Positions 23,601-35,126 of a DNA stretch of 64,000 nucleotides are shown here, piece after piece (the stretch's first letter is position 1; the number at the start of each line of letters is the position of its first letter). Made by a program: the position numbers and the translations under genes. The DNA comes from Phaseolus vulgaris (Eukaryota; Streptophyta; Magnoliopsida; Fabales; Fabaceae): positions 28,240,703-28,304,702 of the forward strand of contig NC_023755.2 of NCBI RefSeq assembly GCF_000499845.2. The letters are read 5' to 3'. Below the pieces are notes generated by a model, which had not been told where the DNA came from, made no database searches, and saw only the letters and a program-made list of their open reading frames with translations.

Positions 23601-24247
23601 AAATTAACATTTAAATATTTAACATATTCAAATCAATTGTATATTACTTCCTCTATAAATCATTAATGTTTGTGGATACACTATGTATGCATGCATTTAA
23701 TCACAATTTATATAAACACTACTACAAGTTCAATACAAATAATATAATATAATATATTAATACATTACAGTATAATAATAATATGATGAATCATTTGATA
23801 CAATGTATTGCAACTTCTAGTAACTTGCTGAAGCCTCACAAATTATGACGACTACATTTTATTTTTGGAATTAAATATTTATTTTAAAAAATGTTTTCTA
23901 AAAATTTATAGGAATTTTTTATAATATTTCTTGAATATTATATATCATTTTTCTAAAAGAAATATTCGTTCTAGAAAATTTCTAACATGAACAAGATAAT
24001 TAAAAGTCATTAATCAACTTAGCTATTTTGAAAGCTAGAATTAATTAGGTTTGTTTGGCAAAACTAGGCTATAAGCTAAATTCTTATGATAAACTAACTA
24101 CTAGTGGATAAGTTATTAACTTATAAGTTTTGAGTATAATTATTGTATTAGAAGTTTTTTTTAAACTAGTTGATTGATGTACAATAACACAAAATATTAT
24201 ATAAATAAAATTGAAGTTTTTTAGACAAAAATATTTTATTATGTAAT
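20691..24247. other. Intergenic region without recognisable genes
   Basis: No gene was supported over about 3.5 kb. A 76-codon ORF at 21658-21888 has no recognisable features. A short near-tandem GACTTAAGCATGGCCAAC repeat lies near 21970-22015, and a CT-rich tract (CTCTCTCT) near 22410-22460. The direct repeat pair 23013/23848 lies inside this region. Confidence 0.6.
23013..23127. repeat. Direct repeat, left copy (right copy 23848-23990)
   Basis: A roughly 115-bp block (TTTTTGGAATTAAATATTTA, then TATTATATATCATTTTTCTA, then GAAATATTC and TAGAAA) recurs at 23848-23990 in the same orientation. The right copy has an extra stretch of about 30 bp in the middle. The pair may be relics of a transposon's ends or of a segmental duplication. 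Confidence 0.55.
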
Positions 24248-24978
24248 TGTAATGGACCAGAGCGCTGGACTCGGTGATCGGACATCGACGCTTGTGAGAA
24301 GCAGGTCAGCTCGATGGTCTGGTCGAGATAATGGGTCGTGTAAGTAAACCTCAAGAATCCGTGTGTTGAAACCCGTATATGTAAACCTGACAGCGAAAGT
24401 GCATGTGGTGTGTATAGTACATTTGAGTCTAACACGAGTAAACACCCACTAGAAACACCTAGGCCCAAGAGCGCTAGGGTTTTCAGGGGTAAGTTGCATG
24501 CATGATACGTAAAGGCTAGAGCGCATATAGTGACAGATGGGCCCCTTAATGCTGGTACATTAATTGGTACCCTGGCAGCCATGTTATTAAGATTATGCAC
24601 TCCAAGGAGGAAGATTATGTGCGGTTGTTACACTAAAATTGTGTAGCAACGTAAGAGAATGTCTTCCCATCAAACTTACTTTCACTCGAGATAAGGTTCT
24701 CGTGAGAGGAAGGTTGTTACAATGAGGTAACATAAAAATAGTCTATAAAAGGGATTCGCGATCCCTGGTAAAGGTACAACATTTCTAAAACTGGAACTAT
24801 TTACTTACTCATTGTTTCTTACCCAGTACTGACTTGATCGTCGGAGTGGAATCAACCCCTCTGTTTCAAACGGAGTCGCGTTCCGACATCCCAGGGAAAG
24901 AGAAAATTTCAGCAGAGGCATACGGAGTCACGACCTGCTCTCAGAGTCAACCGACGACCAGGTCAACTGACAAGAACA
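24248..24978 (+). repeat. Solo LTR related to element C family, target duplication GTAAT
   Basis: It starts TGTAATGGACCAGAGCGC and ends GGTCAACTGACAAGAACA. It is flanked by perfect GTAAT (24243-24247 and 24979-24983). A TATAAAAGG box is at 24744-24752 and the 19-nt motif TGACTTGATCGTCGGAGTG at 24830-24848. Start, end and core resemble the LTR at 57971-58595. There is no internal retroelement sequence, so it is a solo LTR. Confidence 0.92.
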
Positions 24979-24983
24979 GTAAT

Positions 24984-25602
24984 TATAATTATAGATTTTT
25001 AAATACTTAATTTTTTTAGTAATTTTATTTATTTTTTAAAATTTGTATAAACATTTTTATTTAGACAAGTCATTTTACTTAAATTAGTTAATGTAATAAG
25101 CATCAATCAAATTTAATTTTTATTTATTTTTAAAAATTTAAATTTTTATTTCTTAATTTAAACTACTGATATTAAATTTATATTTGTCACGATTTTCATT
25201 GTGTGTAATTTTAATATAGTATCACGTAATGAAAGACTAATTACTTTAATGATAATGTAACAAAAAATATCTACTAAACTGTATACAAATTTAAAAATAA
25301 TCTAACAAATATTAAACTAGTGTAATAACTAATTATCTTTGTAAAATTAAAATAAACAGTAATATTGCATTAATAAAAACAAGTAATGAACAATTAATTT
25401 CATATATTGGATCATAATTAGTACATAATTTTGCTCATGCATAAGATGAAATATAATCATACTAAATTAAAAAGTTGAACAAAGTGTGTTTTCAGTAATT
25501 TCTGCCTACGAAAAAGCATTATCACACTTCCAACCACATGAAGGATCCACGAAGTTTGCTTTTGCATTTCCACTCGAATCAATGACCAAAGAAGATGACC
25601 AA
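24984..25602. other. Intergenic DNA and decayed 3' end of the adjacent gene
   Basis: 24984-25450 is AT-rich without features. 25457-25602 holds remnants, in two other minus-strand frames, of the C-terminal exon of the gene at 25603-27822. Confidence 0.5.
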
Positions 25603-26048
25603 TTAACAACTCAAACATATTCTGAAGGTAAATTGACACGCTGCAATCATCTCAACTACGGTCAACTTTACATTGCAGAGAATATTCATCAAATTTATTA
25701 AAGAATACACTGAATCAGAATAAGGTAAGTCTTCTACTTTTTTATCAAGACTTCCCTCTACTTCAAAACCAGCTGTTACAGCACACATTTCCTTAATTAA
25801 CATCCATCAAAATTAGAAGATTGTTGTAATGGTTGAAACAAGAAACAGACCAACTTACCTGTCTGCTGTGCATCCACGAAATCTTGTAGTTTAGGATTTT
25901 TCACCATTGCATTCCATATATTTGGGTCACATGCAATAGAAGCCACAACACTCTGCTTATTAAGGCCAAAAATAAGTTATTCTATTAATTCAATAACTTA
26001 AGTGCAGCCTAGATTAATAAACTTGTTTACATCTTGCACAACAAAACA

Positions 26049-26093
<45 letters not shown>

Positions 26094-26533
26094 TTTGTTA
26101 ATTTATAGAATTTGAGTTTTGTTGTAACTCAACTTGGAAAACTGTTAGAGAGGTAAGGAAAACTATTGTTTTTTCCTAAAATTATGTATGAGAACAGAGT
26201 AAATAATTATTAAAATTAATACTGAAATACTTTAGTAATTGTTGTATTTTCTGAAAAAGAAATGGGTATAGTCATTGGTGATTTTGATCAATGGATAATA
26301 ATTATTCATATGTTAACATTGTATTATTTTAAAATATAAAATAAAATTAATAATTATGGGACAACTTCGGTGGTATGATTTTAGAAGTGATTTTTGAGAT
26401 GGTGGTTTAGGAATTTTTACGGAGTTTCCTCGATATGGTATCAATGTCTTATGTTAGGAGGTATGGTGCAAGCATTAGTTCGTGTTCTCTTCTATTTTTT
26501 TTTTCTTTGTTTGTATTTTTATCTGTCTAGGAG

Positions 26534-26593
<60 letters not shown>

Positions 26594-27822
26594 TTATTTA
26601 TTTTAGAGGATTCGTTAAATACTCTAATTTATTTAATTTTTAGTATCGATAAAAAAATTAGCAGTTAGCTTTTTTTCTTTTAAATGTGTTATGTCCTAAA
26701 AACAAGGTTATCAAACTCTAGGGTTAACTCGTAAATCCTTACGAGTTTAAGAGTCAAATGAAGGTTGGCAAGTTAACTCGGGAGTAAACTCATTTTTGAC
26801 TAAACCCGAAGATGACTCAGTCAAACTCGATCAAACTTGCGAGTTTAAGGCTGAGTCACCGAGTTGCGTAAAATGGGTCCAAAACTGTGTTTTTCCTTAT
26901 GATTAGGTTAGATTTTTTAGGGTTTTACTGCTTGTCGCGTCGCGCCGCGATCCTTCGTGAAGCACTTCGATAGGTAAGTTCTGTTGCTACAGTGAGTACA
27001 AATTGGGTTAGGGTATTTAAAATTAGGTTTCAACTTTTACAAATGAGTTAGGGCTTTTTTGTTCATTGGATTTGGGGCAGAATTTTGGGCATCTTGAAGT
27101 TTTTTTTATTGCTTTGGACAGATTGAGTTTTTGTTTAATTTTAAGGTAGATTGGCTAATTGATTGTGTTTTTTTTAGGGTTAGATGATTTTCTTAGAGAA
27201 TTAGATGTGAGACTTTTAAACTATAACATTTGTGTTGTTTTAGTTATTTTACTGATATATGAACTTGTTTATTTCAATATTATGGATTTGGTATCATGAA
27301 TTATTATTTTTTTATTAAATTTTTTTTTTATGTGAAGTACGAGTCGGGTTTACGAGTCAAGTTTACTGAGCTCCCACGAGTTCACAGGACACTCTAATTC
27401 TAATAACCTTACTTATAAGCTACCTCATTATCAGATTCTTCATTATTATGTATGAGTAATCAAATTACATTGTGACTCAACTTAGAATTTGGGTATGAAG
27501 CTAAATTAAATCCAAAACTTAACATATGGCTGAGAGTTTAAACTTTGATTTATTTCATGAAAGAAGCATAAAGATTAATAAAGACTCTTCAAAGTATGCA
27601 CTTGTAAAGCAGTACCTGACCTTCTGAACTTTCACTAAGCAATTGAAAAGCCTGAAAAACACGGTCTGGCGCTGAAGGATTTGAAATATCATCAGTACCA
27701 CTACTTTTGTTCGCCGGCGACACTTCAGAAGCACTCTGAACAGTTGAATGGACCTGCGGGACGATGCTCCTGATCCCGGTGGCAGTGAACTTGGCCACCG
27801 CACTCATCACTCCACCACCCAT
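25603..27822 (-). CDS. Small unnamed plant protein gene, three exons, frame-broken C-terminus
   Basis: Exon 1 spans 27822-27616 (MGGGVMSAVAKF to LLSESSEGQ; donor CAG|GTACTG). Exon 2 spans 25952-25859 (SVVASIACDPNIWNAMVKNP to DAQQT; acceptor GCAG, donor CAG|GTAAGT). Exon 3 starts at 25772 (acceptor AACAG), runs through GSLDKKVEDLPYS and NVKLTVVEMIA, and reaches a stop at 25605-25603. The phases of all junctions agree. It resembles a small plant family of unknown function that I cannot name. The expected C-terminus continues in other frames (SVSIYLQNMFEL near 25630-25595, then IDSSGNAKANFVDPS near 25580-25540), so the last exon has lost frame at least twice. This may be a recent pseudogene or an allele with an altered tail. 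Confidence 0.6.
26058..26097. repeat. (TA)n/(CA)n microsatellite
   Basis: A perfect TA run followed by CACACACA, inside the first intron of the small gene. Confidence 0.9.
26536..26590. repeat. (TA)n microsatellite
   Basis: More than 25 TA units, then TTTATTTATTTA, within the intron. It is likely polymorphic. Confidence 0.95.
26703..27411. mobile_element. Possible hAT-like non-autonomous element in the intron
   Basis: The ends AAGGTTATCAAACTCTAG (left) and, on the other strand, AAGGTTATTAGAATTAGAG (right) form short terminal inverted repeats. Just inside are subterminal repeats of ACTCG/CGAGTT (for example 26726-26870 and 27343-27380), a layout common in hAT elements. The interior includes a GC-rich patch near 26938-26960. 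No clear 8-bp target duplication was seen. Confidence 0.5.
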
Positions 27823-29574
27823 GAATGAGAGCGTCAAGAAAGTGAGGAAGAAAAAAAAGGTAGTTTGGGTATTTAAATATGAAGTGGGTACCACAAAGTT
27901 TCTAGTGCAATGGTGGTAACTATTAAGATTGTGAAATTTCTCATGCATCTTCCTATTTTGTCCTAAACCTACCAGGGTTGTACAATTATTGGAATTAACT
28001 TCTATTATACTCAATCAAATATTAATTTAAGTTTGAAAACATTCTGTTTTTCAGTACTTGGGAAATCCAAGCAAAGCAGAAGAACTAAAGCAAAAAATTG
28101 GCCGAAACTCACTACAAGTACTTCTTGTTTCAATTTTCATATGAAAACTTATAATTTTATTTTTAACTTTCATTTTTACCCAGTCAAGTCAATTATGAAT
28201 CAGATTTGAGTAATTTAGTTATTAAAAAAATATTTTAAGTGATGTTAACAATTATAATTTATAAGTTTTATTAATTATATTTTAGAAGTAATGGTGGTAG
28301 AATACATAGGAGAGGATCTTATTCAATTGTACCACATTATTTGTTAGGTTAATAAAAAAACTACCTGTAAAAAGAATTTACAATAACTCACAAGAATTTT
28401 ACTATATTATTTGTTAGGTTGATAAAATATGATAACGCATAGTCTATTTTCATCTAATCGATTTGATGTATATATTGAAAGGAAACTGGATTGAAAAACA
28501 AGAGGAAAGCACAACTCAATAAATATCATAACTACAAGAAAAGTAACTGTAAAAAATGCAATTTTATCATTAATGTATAATTTATTGTATTTTTCATTAT
28601 TATCTTTTGTTATTTAATTTGCATCAGATTAGATAAATTATAGTATTTCAAATATTTTAATACTGTAGGATTCAAGTGGCAAATATCAAGCAACATACTC
28701 TAAAAAATATTCAAAAATAACTTTCAATTAAAAATACTAATATAATTAATATATCAGAAAGTAAATGAAAAAGAATTATTGAAAATTGATTTTCACTAAA
28801 ATTTACATATATTATAGATATAGTTGAAAATAAGTGCAAACTATTATTCTGGATCTTTTAAAATAAATAATAAAATTCTGCTGATAAAAAAATAAAATTA
28901 CATATCATTTTTAATATTTTAAATAAAACTGTGTATTATAATAAAATGGTATCAAATAATACATGATATCTTAATATAATTTATCACTTCGTAATTTATA
29001 TTAATGAAAATAGTTCTCAAAAAATATGATCCTGTACACAAGAGAACCATAGGCAATTTAGGAATTTCCAAATCTGTATTGTCAACATACATGATATACT
29101 TACCTTTCACAATTGAATATTTTGATGAGAAGTCAATAAATTAACAGAAATATTTTTTGCCAGAATGCAAATGTTAACAAAGTAAGAAACGAAGCAATAG
29201 ATGTGTGCAAACCGTAATTAAGAGTTCTATTGAAGACCAAAAAAGGGCAATACTTTTACCTTGAAAATGGGGAGGTATGGAGTGTTGGAGGAAGCAGGGG
29301 GAGGTGAAAAAGTGAAATAGAAATGAGCCTTAAAGGTGATCAACTGCTTCAAAAGTTGATGAATATATATGAAATGGATCATGCTTTCTCTAAACAACAT
29401 TTGAGGGATACAAGGTTTCAGAAGTTCCAAAATTGCGTAAAATCTTAATACTAAAAATCCTAAACCAGCAGACTCTTGTGTTGTGAACCCTCGTGACATG
29501 GTAGTTCAGCAGTCAATAATTCACAGGGTATACAGAAAAACCATCTCTTGAAGAAAATGAGTCAGGTTACCAAC
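27823..29574. other. Spacer between the two host genes
   Basis: It holds the upstream region of the small gene and the 3' flank of the RRM gene. No further gene is supported. Minus-strand ORFs here (for example 29227-29499) have no recognisable content and probably fall in 3' UTR or spacer. Confidence 0.55.
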
Positions 29575-31901
29575 TCAGTCATCAAACTTAATTTTCTTTG
29601 GAGCAGGCTGGATGTTACCCACCTGCAAGATCAATTACATATGTAAAATAAGAGCAAAACTCAAGATGCAGAATATTCTATTTTTGTAAAAACAACTGAG
29701 CAACCACAAAGTCATAAAAGCAAAAGGCTCACAATCTCAGGGCATTCATAATCAATGCCAGCAGCCTCTATCCTTTTCCGTCGTTTTTGGTCATGCTTTA
29801 GAATCCTTTCCACCAATTTCTTGTGCTCTTCTAAGGTTCTTTCCTGGAATGACAGCATCAAAACAGAACATAATACTGAGAATCAGTCAGGCAATATCAA
29901 GCAGGTATAATTCATCATCCAATAAACTAGATACCTTGTCATGACGCTTCCGTTCAATCTGGACATAATCCAATGGCTTGTGACGGTAACTGAATCCTCT
30001 CCATCTAGATGAAAAATACCACACATTCATGTATTACCATTGGTGATATTCTACAGAAGAAACTAATTCTTTAACCTTTAATCATGGCACATAATATGCC
30101 ATTTTCAGGATTGCAATTCCTCTCAGCCATGTGGGGTTATTTGGTTAAAGGTGAGTTCTCCGCTTTTTAAACAGCTATTTCATGCACATTTTGAGATATG
30201 AAAGTTTTCCTGACTACTATTTATGGAACAGAAATGGTAAATCTATTTTTTTGAGTCTTCTCACGCACTGATACTTCAATGTCACATGATACAAAACTCT
30301 AAGATACCTTACCAATACTTATTGATGAATTATCTAGTCAATGAAACACTAATACTTTTACTATGACAATAATATATTTTATTTAGATAATGACTAAAAA
30401 ATGTGATTTCAACTTGGACCTTTGCCATCATATTCTGTTATTTTCAAAATAAGCATATCGCCGTATGGGTATGCATCATGGTCTGAGTCTAACCAACCCT
30501 CCATTAAGAAAACATGTAATGAATCCTTTCAAGGAAATAGATCCTAAAAAAATATTAATTACTAACTTACAATCTTGGATGAACCTGCTCCGGAGGTACA
30601 ACGTGAACTTGGAGAAGGTGCTCAAATAGGAGATAATTGTGCATGGTATCAGCTACAATTTTTGCTACCTAAAAATCAAGGCATTATTAGAACAAGGAAA
30701 ATGGATTGTATTACAAACACAATACGACCAAAAAATGTCATGTCATAACACAATCAATTAATCCGCAGAAACAATAAAATACCTCAGGAGACTCAAATTC
30801 TATGTACCCAAAATGTCTCGATTTTCCTGTCTGTCAAAGAAGAAGAAGCTCATACTGTCAGTATCAATCATCTAAAACCAATATCCATCATCAGTAAAAC
30901 AGTAACAACAAACAAATATTGCTGCAACAAAATATTCAATGAAACAAATAACTCGATGGCTGAAAACCCATACATCATTTCAAAATGCAAGAACCAAACA
31001 AAAGCAGAATTACCATGATATTGATTGATTACGGAGGCTTCAATTTCTATGAGAAACTCATATATATTAACAACAAAATTGATGTTTTGCATTAGAACAT
31101 GTTCTTAAATTAAGACCACACATGCACAAACAGACCATTAGACAACAAAAGTAATTCTTCACCATACAACCATACACTGCATTATGTCAAGAATGACAAC
31201 TCTTAGGGTTGAATTATCCCCCGATTATCAACAATACATGTGTGCAAGCACGATATGGCACGTCACACACCCAAACAACCAGAATAAAACATTATACAAA
31301 AATAATCACGGAATCCATAGGTAAAATTAACTACACGAGTAAATAGATCAGAATAAACAAAGTATGCCACAATTATCATCAAGTTGACACAATCACACAA
31401 TTATGCAAATAATAACAAGCACGGATATTAAAGGAGACAAGTTAACATGCATGCAACTAACCTTTTTATTTCTCGCGACTCTCAACCTCTTGATGGTTCC
31501 AAATTGTCCAAAATAACCTACAAAAAGCAATCGTAAACACACTCCACAAAAACCTTAAAAAAGATCTTACAAAAAAAAATCCATGAGCACCTTCCATCTC
31601 TTTCTCATAGAATCCATGCGGAATCCTGGACACGTACAATACAGTGGCAGTATTCTCCGGCAGCTTCTGTTCAGGGAGCTTGCGAGCAGGACCACCTTCC
31701 AAGGGCTTTACAAGTTCAGAAATAAAATTAAGCACAATATTGACACAATAAATTGAAAAGTAAAAGGAAAAGTAAGTTGAAAACTGAGAGCAGACGGAAT
31801 CGGTATTATCGACGTACCAAAAAATCAGCACCCTGAGATGGCTTGTTAGAGGAAGCCCTTTTCATGTTCTTCTTCATAGCTTTCTTTGCCTTTGTTCCCA
31901 T
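29575..31901 (-). CDS. NIFK/Nop15-like nucleolar RNA-binding protein (RRM), 8 exons, 209 aa
   Basis: Exons: 31901-31818, 31705-31591, 31517-31462, 30830-30783, 30668-30571, 30004-29935, 29843-29733, 29622-29575. All splice sites are GT-AG, the phases agree, and the total is 630 nt. The N-terminus is Lys-rich ([15 protein letters not shown]). A single RRM follows with RNP2 VLYVSRIP (residues 50-57) and RNP1 [10 protein letters not shown] (88-97). After it come the family signature [13 protein letters not shown], a basic helix ([16 protein letters not shown] to [10 protein letters not shown]) and the tail KKIKFDD. This is the pattern of the MKI67 FHA domain-interacting nucleolar phosphoprotein and of yeast Nop15, which act in 60S pre-rRNA processing in the nucleolus. 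It is intact and probably functional, and the promoter context supports the role. Confidence 0.92.
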
Positions 31902-31987
31902 CTCACTGTCTGATACGCCGAACCACTTCTCTGCAAAGAAACGCCTTCGCGGGATATGGTAGATGAGAGTGGTGAGGAATCGCGTTA

Positions 31988-32094
31988 AAACCCTAACCCC
32001 TTTGATTGGATTTTTGAAAGAAAAATACGACACAGTTTGTTAGCAACCACGTGTTTGGGCTAAACAGTGTACATAAGACCAGTTGGGATGGGCC
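31988..32094 (-). promoter_or_regulatory. Telo-box and site II promoter elements of the RRM gene
   Basis: A telo-box AAACCCTAA (31988-31996, + strand) lies about 90 bp upstream of the ATG. A G-box CACGTG is at 32048-32053, and site II motifs TGGGCT (32056-32061) and TGGGCC (32089-32094) lie further up. Telo-box plus site II is the known signature of plant ribosomal protein and ribosome-biogenesis genes, which matches the predicted nucleolar function. Confidence 0.7.
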
Positions 32095-32956
32095 TGCTCC
32101 ATGCTTATCAGACCCAATTTTAATACCTCAATTTCAATAGATGTGTTAAGGCTTTTTGCTTACGCACCCAATTAGTTCTAATCCACACCTTATAAATTTC
32201 TGAAATTTGAAAATTTTACTTCACATTTCAGTGCATTCTGGAAATAAAAATCTAGAATTGAAAAATCTCCATCTAGAATACAAACAAATAATATATTTTG
32301 AGAAAAAATTATGGAAAATAAAATTTAGAAACATATTAAAAAGACTATTTTAGAAAGTTATTCTAGAAAGTCTAATTCAGAATAAAAATAATACATTTTG
32401 AAACAAATTTATAGGAAACAAAATATGAAAACGTAATCCAGAAAAGCTATTTTGAAAAGCTTAATATGGAAACATATTCCAGAAATCCAAATTTGGAAAA
32501 ATATTCCATAAACTTAAATCTGAAATACATTCTGATCTACACCCGCTATTTAAAAACTAAAGAGAGCATTTTTTTTTTTCATTTCAAGAATAGAAGTTAG
32601 AATTAATTGGATGAAGAAAGGAAAAAAATATCACATAAAATCCAAATTACCTAGATTTATTTATATTAATGGAAATATATTCACAATACTTTTGTATTTT
32701 GTATTTTTTTAATTTTTAATTTAATGGAAATTGAATATTTATTTATATGATGCATTAAGTTTGAGGAAAACTTGTTTTTTTATAAATTAAATAAAGTGTA
32801 TGGTTAATTTGTAAGAAATAAGATAAAAATGAAATATTGGTAGTTTTGTGGATGTAGTTATTTATAATAACATTTGAAGAATAATATTTATTGAAATGTA
32901 AAATAGGTGGATCAAATATAGATTTATGTTATATATTGTTATAAATAATATATATA

Positions 32957-32996
<40 letters not shown>

Positions 32997-33199
32997 TAAA
33001 CAGTTTTAATATAAATATAATTTTACGTTGAATATTATTGATGCAACAGAAAACTTATATCATTAGCATATAATTATTTCACAAAACTACATTTAAAAAA
33101 AGTATTATCTTATATTATAAAAAACATGACTTATTGTTGGTACTAATGGAGGGAAATAACAGAGACAAAAGGTTGTAAAAACTAATACAAAATTGTTTA
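32095..33199. other. AT-rich intergenic DNA with a (TA)n tract
   Basis: No gene seen. Degenerate TTCTAGAA/CCAGAAA-like motifs recur at about 32230-32530. A (TA)n run lies at 32948-32990. Confidence 0.55.
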
Positions 33200-33204
33200 A
33201 TTGA

Positions 33205-33275
33205 TTGATTCGAACCCAAGTCTTTCCAGTGACCAGGAGAAGCATTGACCACTAGATCAGACAAGTTCTTTGGTC
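33205..33275 (-). repeat. tRNA-like module (reverse)
   Basis: On the minus strand a TAGTGGTCAATG A-box-like sequence is followed by GGGTTCGAATCAATC (plus 33203-33217), a near-perfect Pol III B box. There is no cloverleaf good enough for a working tRNA. Confidence 0.5.
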
Positions 33276-33921
33276 ATATTATCATTTTTATTATACTTAT
33301 ACATATTAATATAATTTATACATATTAATATAATTATTAATAATAATAATAATAAAATAAATTATATTTATATTATTAATATTATTAATATTTATTAATA
33401 TTATTCATATTATTAATATTTATTAATGTTATAATTAATATTATTATTAACATTATATTCATATTATTAATATTTATTAATATTATTATTAACATTATTA
33501 TTAATACTATTATTAACATTATTATTAATATTATTAATATTATTATTAATATTATTAGTATTAATATTCAAATTATTATTAATATTTATTAATATTATTA
33601 TTAATATTATTAGTATTAATATTATTAGTATTAATATTCATATTATTAATATTATATTCATATTATCAATATTATATTCATATTATTAATATTAATTTTG
33701 ATATAAATATACGTTTAGATATTTATTGTGTGTGTATAGTAGTTTTATTTGACTTGAGTAATATTACTTTTATCCGGATATAGATAGATAGAGAGAAAAA
33801 GGAAGAAATTATATAATATTAATATAACTTTAATACTATAAATACATATATATTGATTAATATATTTCTTTATTTAATCATTAATTTTTTAAAACTCATG
33901 GTTAAATTTAAATTTACTTTC

Positions 33922-33931
<10 letters not shown>

Positions 33932-33958
<27 letters not shown>
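33932..33958. repeat. (TA)n microsatellite
   Basis: Perfect TA dinucleotide run inside the CACTA-like remnant. Confidence 0.9.
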
Positions 33959-33963
<5 letters not shown>

Positions 33964-34959
33964 TAAAATTATTTGATATCTTATTTTCAAATATAGGTTA
34001 TTATAGGTAGTTGTGAAGTTTTTGTTAGATGGCTATATAGGTGCTTGTATCTTACACTTCTTTTCTGATTTGAGATTCTTGTATAAGGATTGAAATATCC
34101 TTAAAATGTTTTGTTTAATTTTTTTTATTCTTTGTCGATAAAAAAAATCTTATTTTCAAATATTTACTTACATAGATTAAAATTGATATAATGTATAATT
34201 TTTAAAATATTTTAAATTATAAATTATTTAATCACTTTGTCATTATGATTTATATTATATATTAGTAGAAAGGGTTATTTAGTAACAACCTTTTACATAG
34301 ATTTATGGAATAATTAATATAGTTTAAACTATAATGATATGCTAACTAGTAATCTGTATTAGAGATTTAATTAATAGTTAATGTAAAAGTCATCATTTAA
34401 TGTTAAAAGATAATATTGTTTGTTGACAATATTCTTTACTATAACACACAAGTAAAACCAACTACCTATAATGAACTTAATTAAGTCAATATGATCGTAA
34501 AATAATAATTAATATGATAGTTGATTTTAATGTAATAGGTAATATGATGACTATGAGTATGACATATATTAAATTTGATTCATACTAATAGATAATATAA
34601 TAAATTATGTTTAGATTCAAGTAGATTATAGATAAATTAAATGTGATTCATATGTTAATATTGTTAGTATCATTAATATTGTTAGTATTATTAATATTGT
34701 TAGTATTGTTAGTATTATTAATATTGTTAGTATTATTAATATTATTAATATTGTTAGTATTGTTAGTATTATTAATATTGTTAGTATTGTTAGTATTATT
34801 AATATTATTAATATTGTTAGTATTATTAATATTATTAATATTGTTAGTATTATTAATATTATTAATATTATTAATATTGTTAGTATTGTTAGTATTGTTA
34901 GTATTATTAATAATAATAAGTATAATAAAAATCATAATAAAATTAAAGAATTTGCTTGG

Positions 34960-35030
34960 TGTAGTGGTTAAATTTTACTTGGTTGCTAAAGGATTGTTGA
35001 AGGAACCTGGCTTCGAATCCTATTCACCAT
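34960..35030 (+). repeat. tRNA-like module (forward)
   Basis: GGTGTAGTGGTTAAAT (A-box-like) is followed by GGCTTCGAATCC (35009-35020, B-box-like) and ends CACCA. It aligns with the reverse module at 33205 when inverted. It is tRNA-derived in appearance, but the stems are imperfect. Confidence 0.5.
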
Positions 35031-35126
35031 AAATTTATTTTATGGTGCTAATATTTACATACGGAAAAAATCCGTATGTAATACATGTTTACATACGGAA
35101 TTTGATCCGTATGTAAAAATCTGTAT

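Larger units (their letters stand above)
33200..35124. mobile_element. CACTA-like remnant with inverted tRNA-like modules and ATT arrays
   Basis: A near-mirror arrangement. A tRNA-like segment in reverse (33205-33275) is followed by an ATT-based array (to about 33700). At the other side an ATT/GTT array (34648-34915) is followed by a tRNA-like segment in forward orientation (34960-35030). AAGTATAATAAAAAT adjoins both modules. At the right, palindromic ACATACGGA...TCCGTATGT repeats (35058-35120) closely match subterminal repeats of the CACTA element at 47273. The right TIR is missing because element A2 sequence starts at about 35127. Confidence 0.5.

Noticed and set aside
25486..25701. Plus-strand ORF of 71 codons
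   Set aside because: It lies opposite the last exon of the minus-strand gene, whose family-like segments and splice sites explain the sequence better.
26394..26606. 70-codon ORF ending in Tyr-Ile repeats
   Set aside because: Driven by the (TA)n microsatellite inside an intron.
29227..29499. 90-codon minus-strand ORF after the RRM gene
   Set aside because: No recognisable domain, no splice connection to the complete eight-exon gene, and a position fitting 3' UTR or spacer.
34960..35030. Functional tRNA gene
   Set aside because: The B box is good, but acceptor and anticodon stems are imperfect and the module is repeated in a transposon context, so only a tRNA-like repeat is claimed.
34643..35032. 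Plus-strand ORF of about 129 codons rich in Leu/Ile/Val (and Asn-rich ORF on the other strand)
   Set aside because: It is the translation of an ATT/GTT trinucleotide array followed by a tRNA-like segment; both strands give low-complexity ORFs, so it is not a gene.
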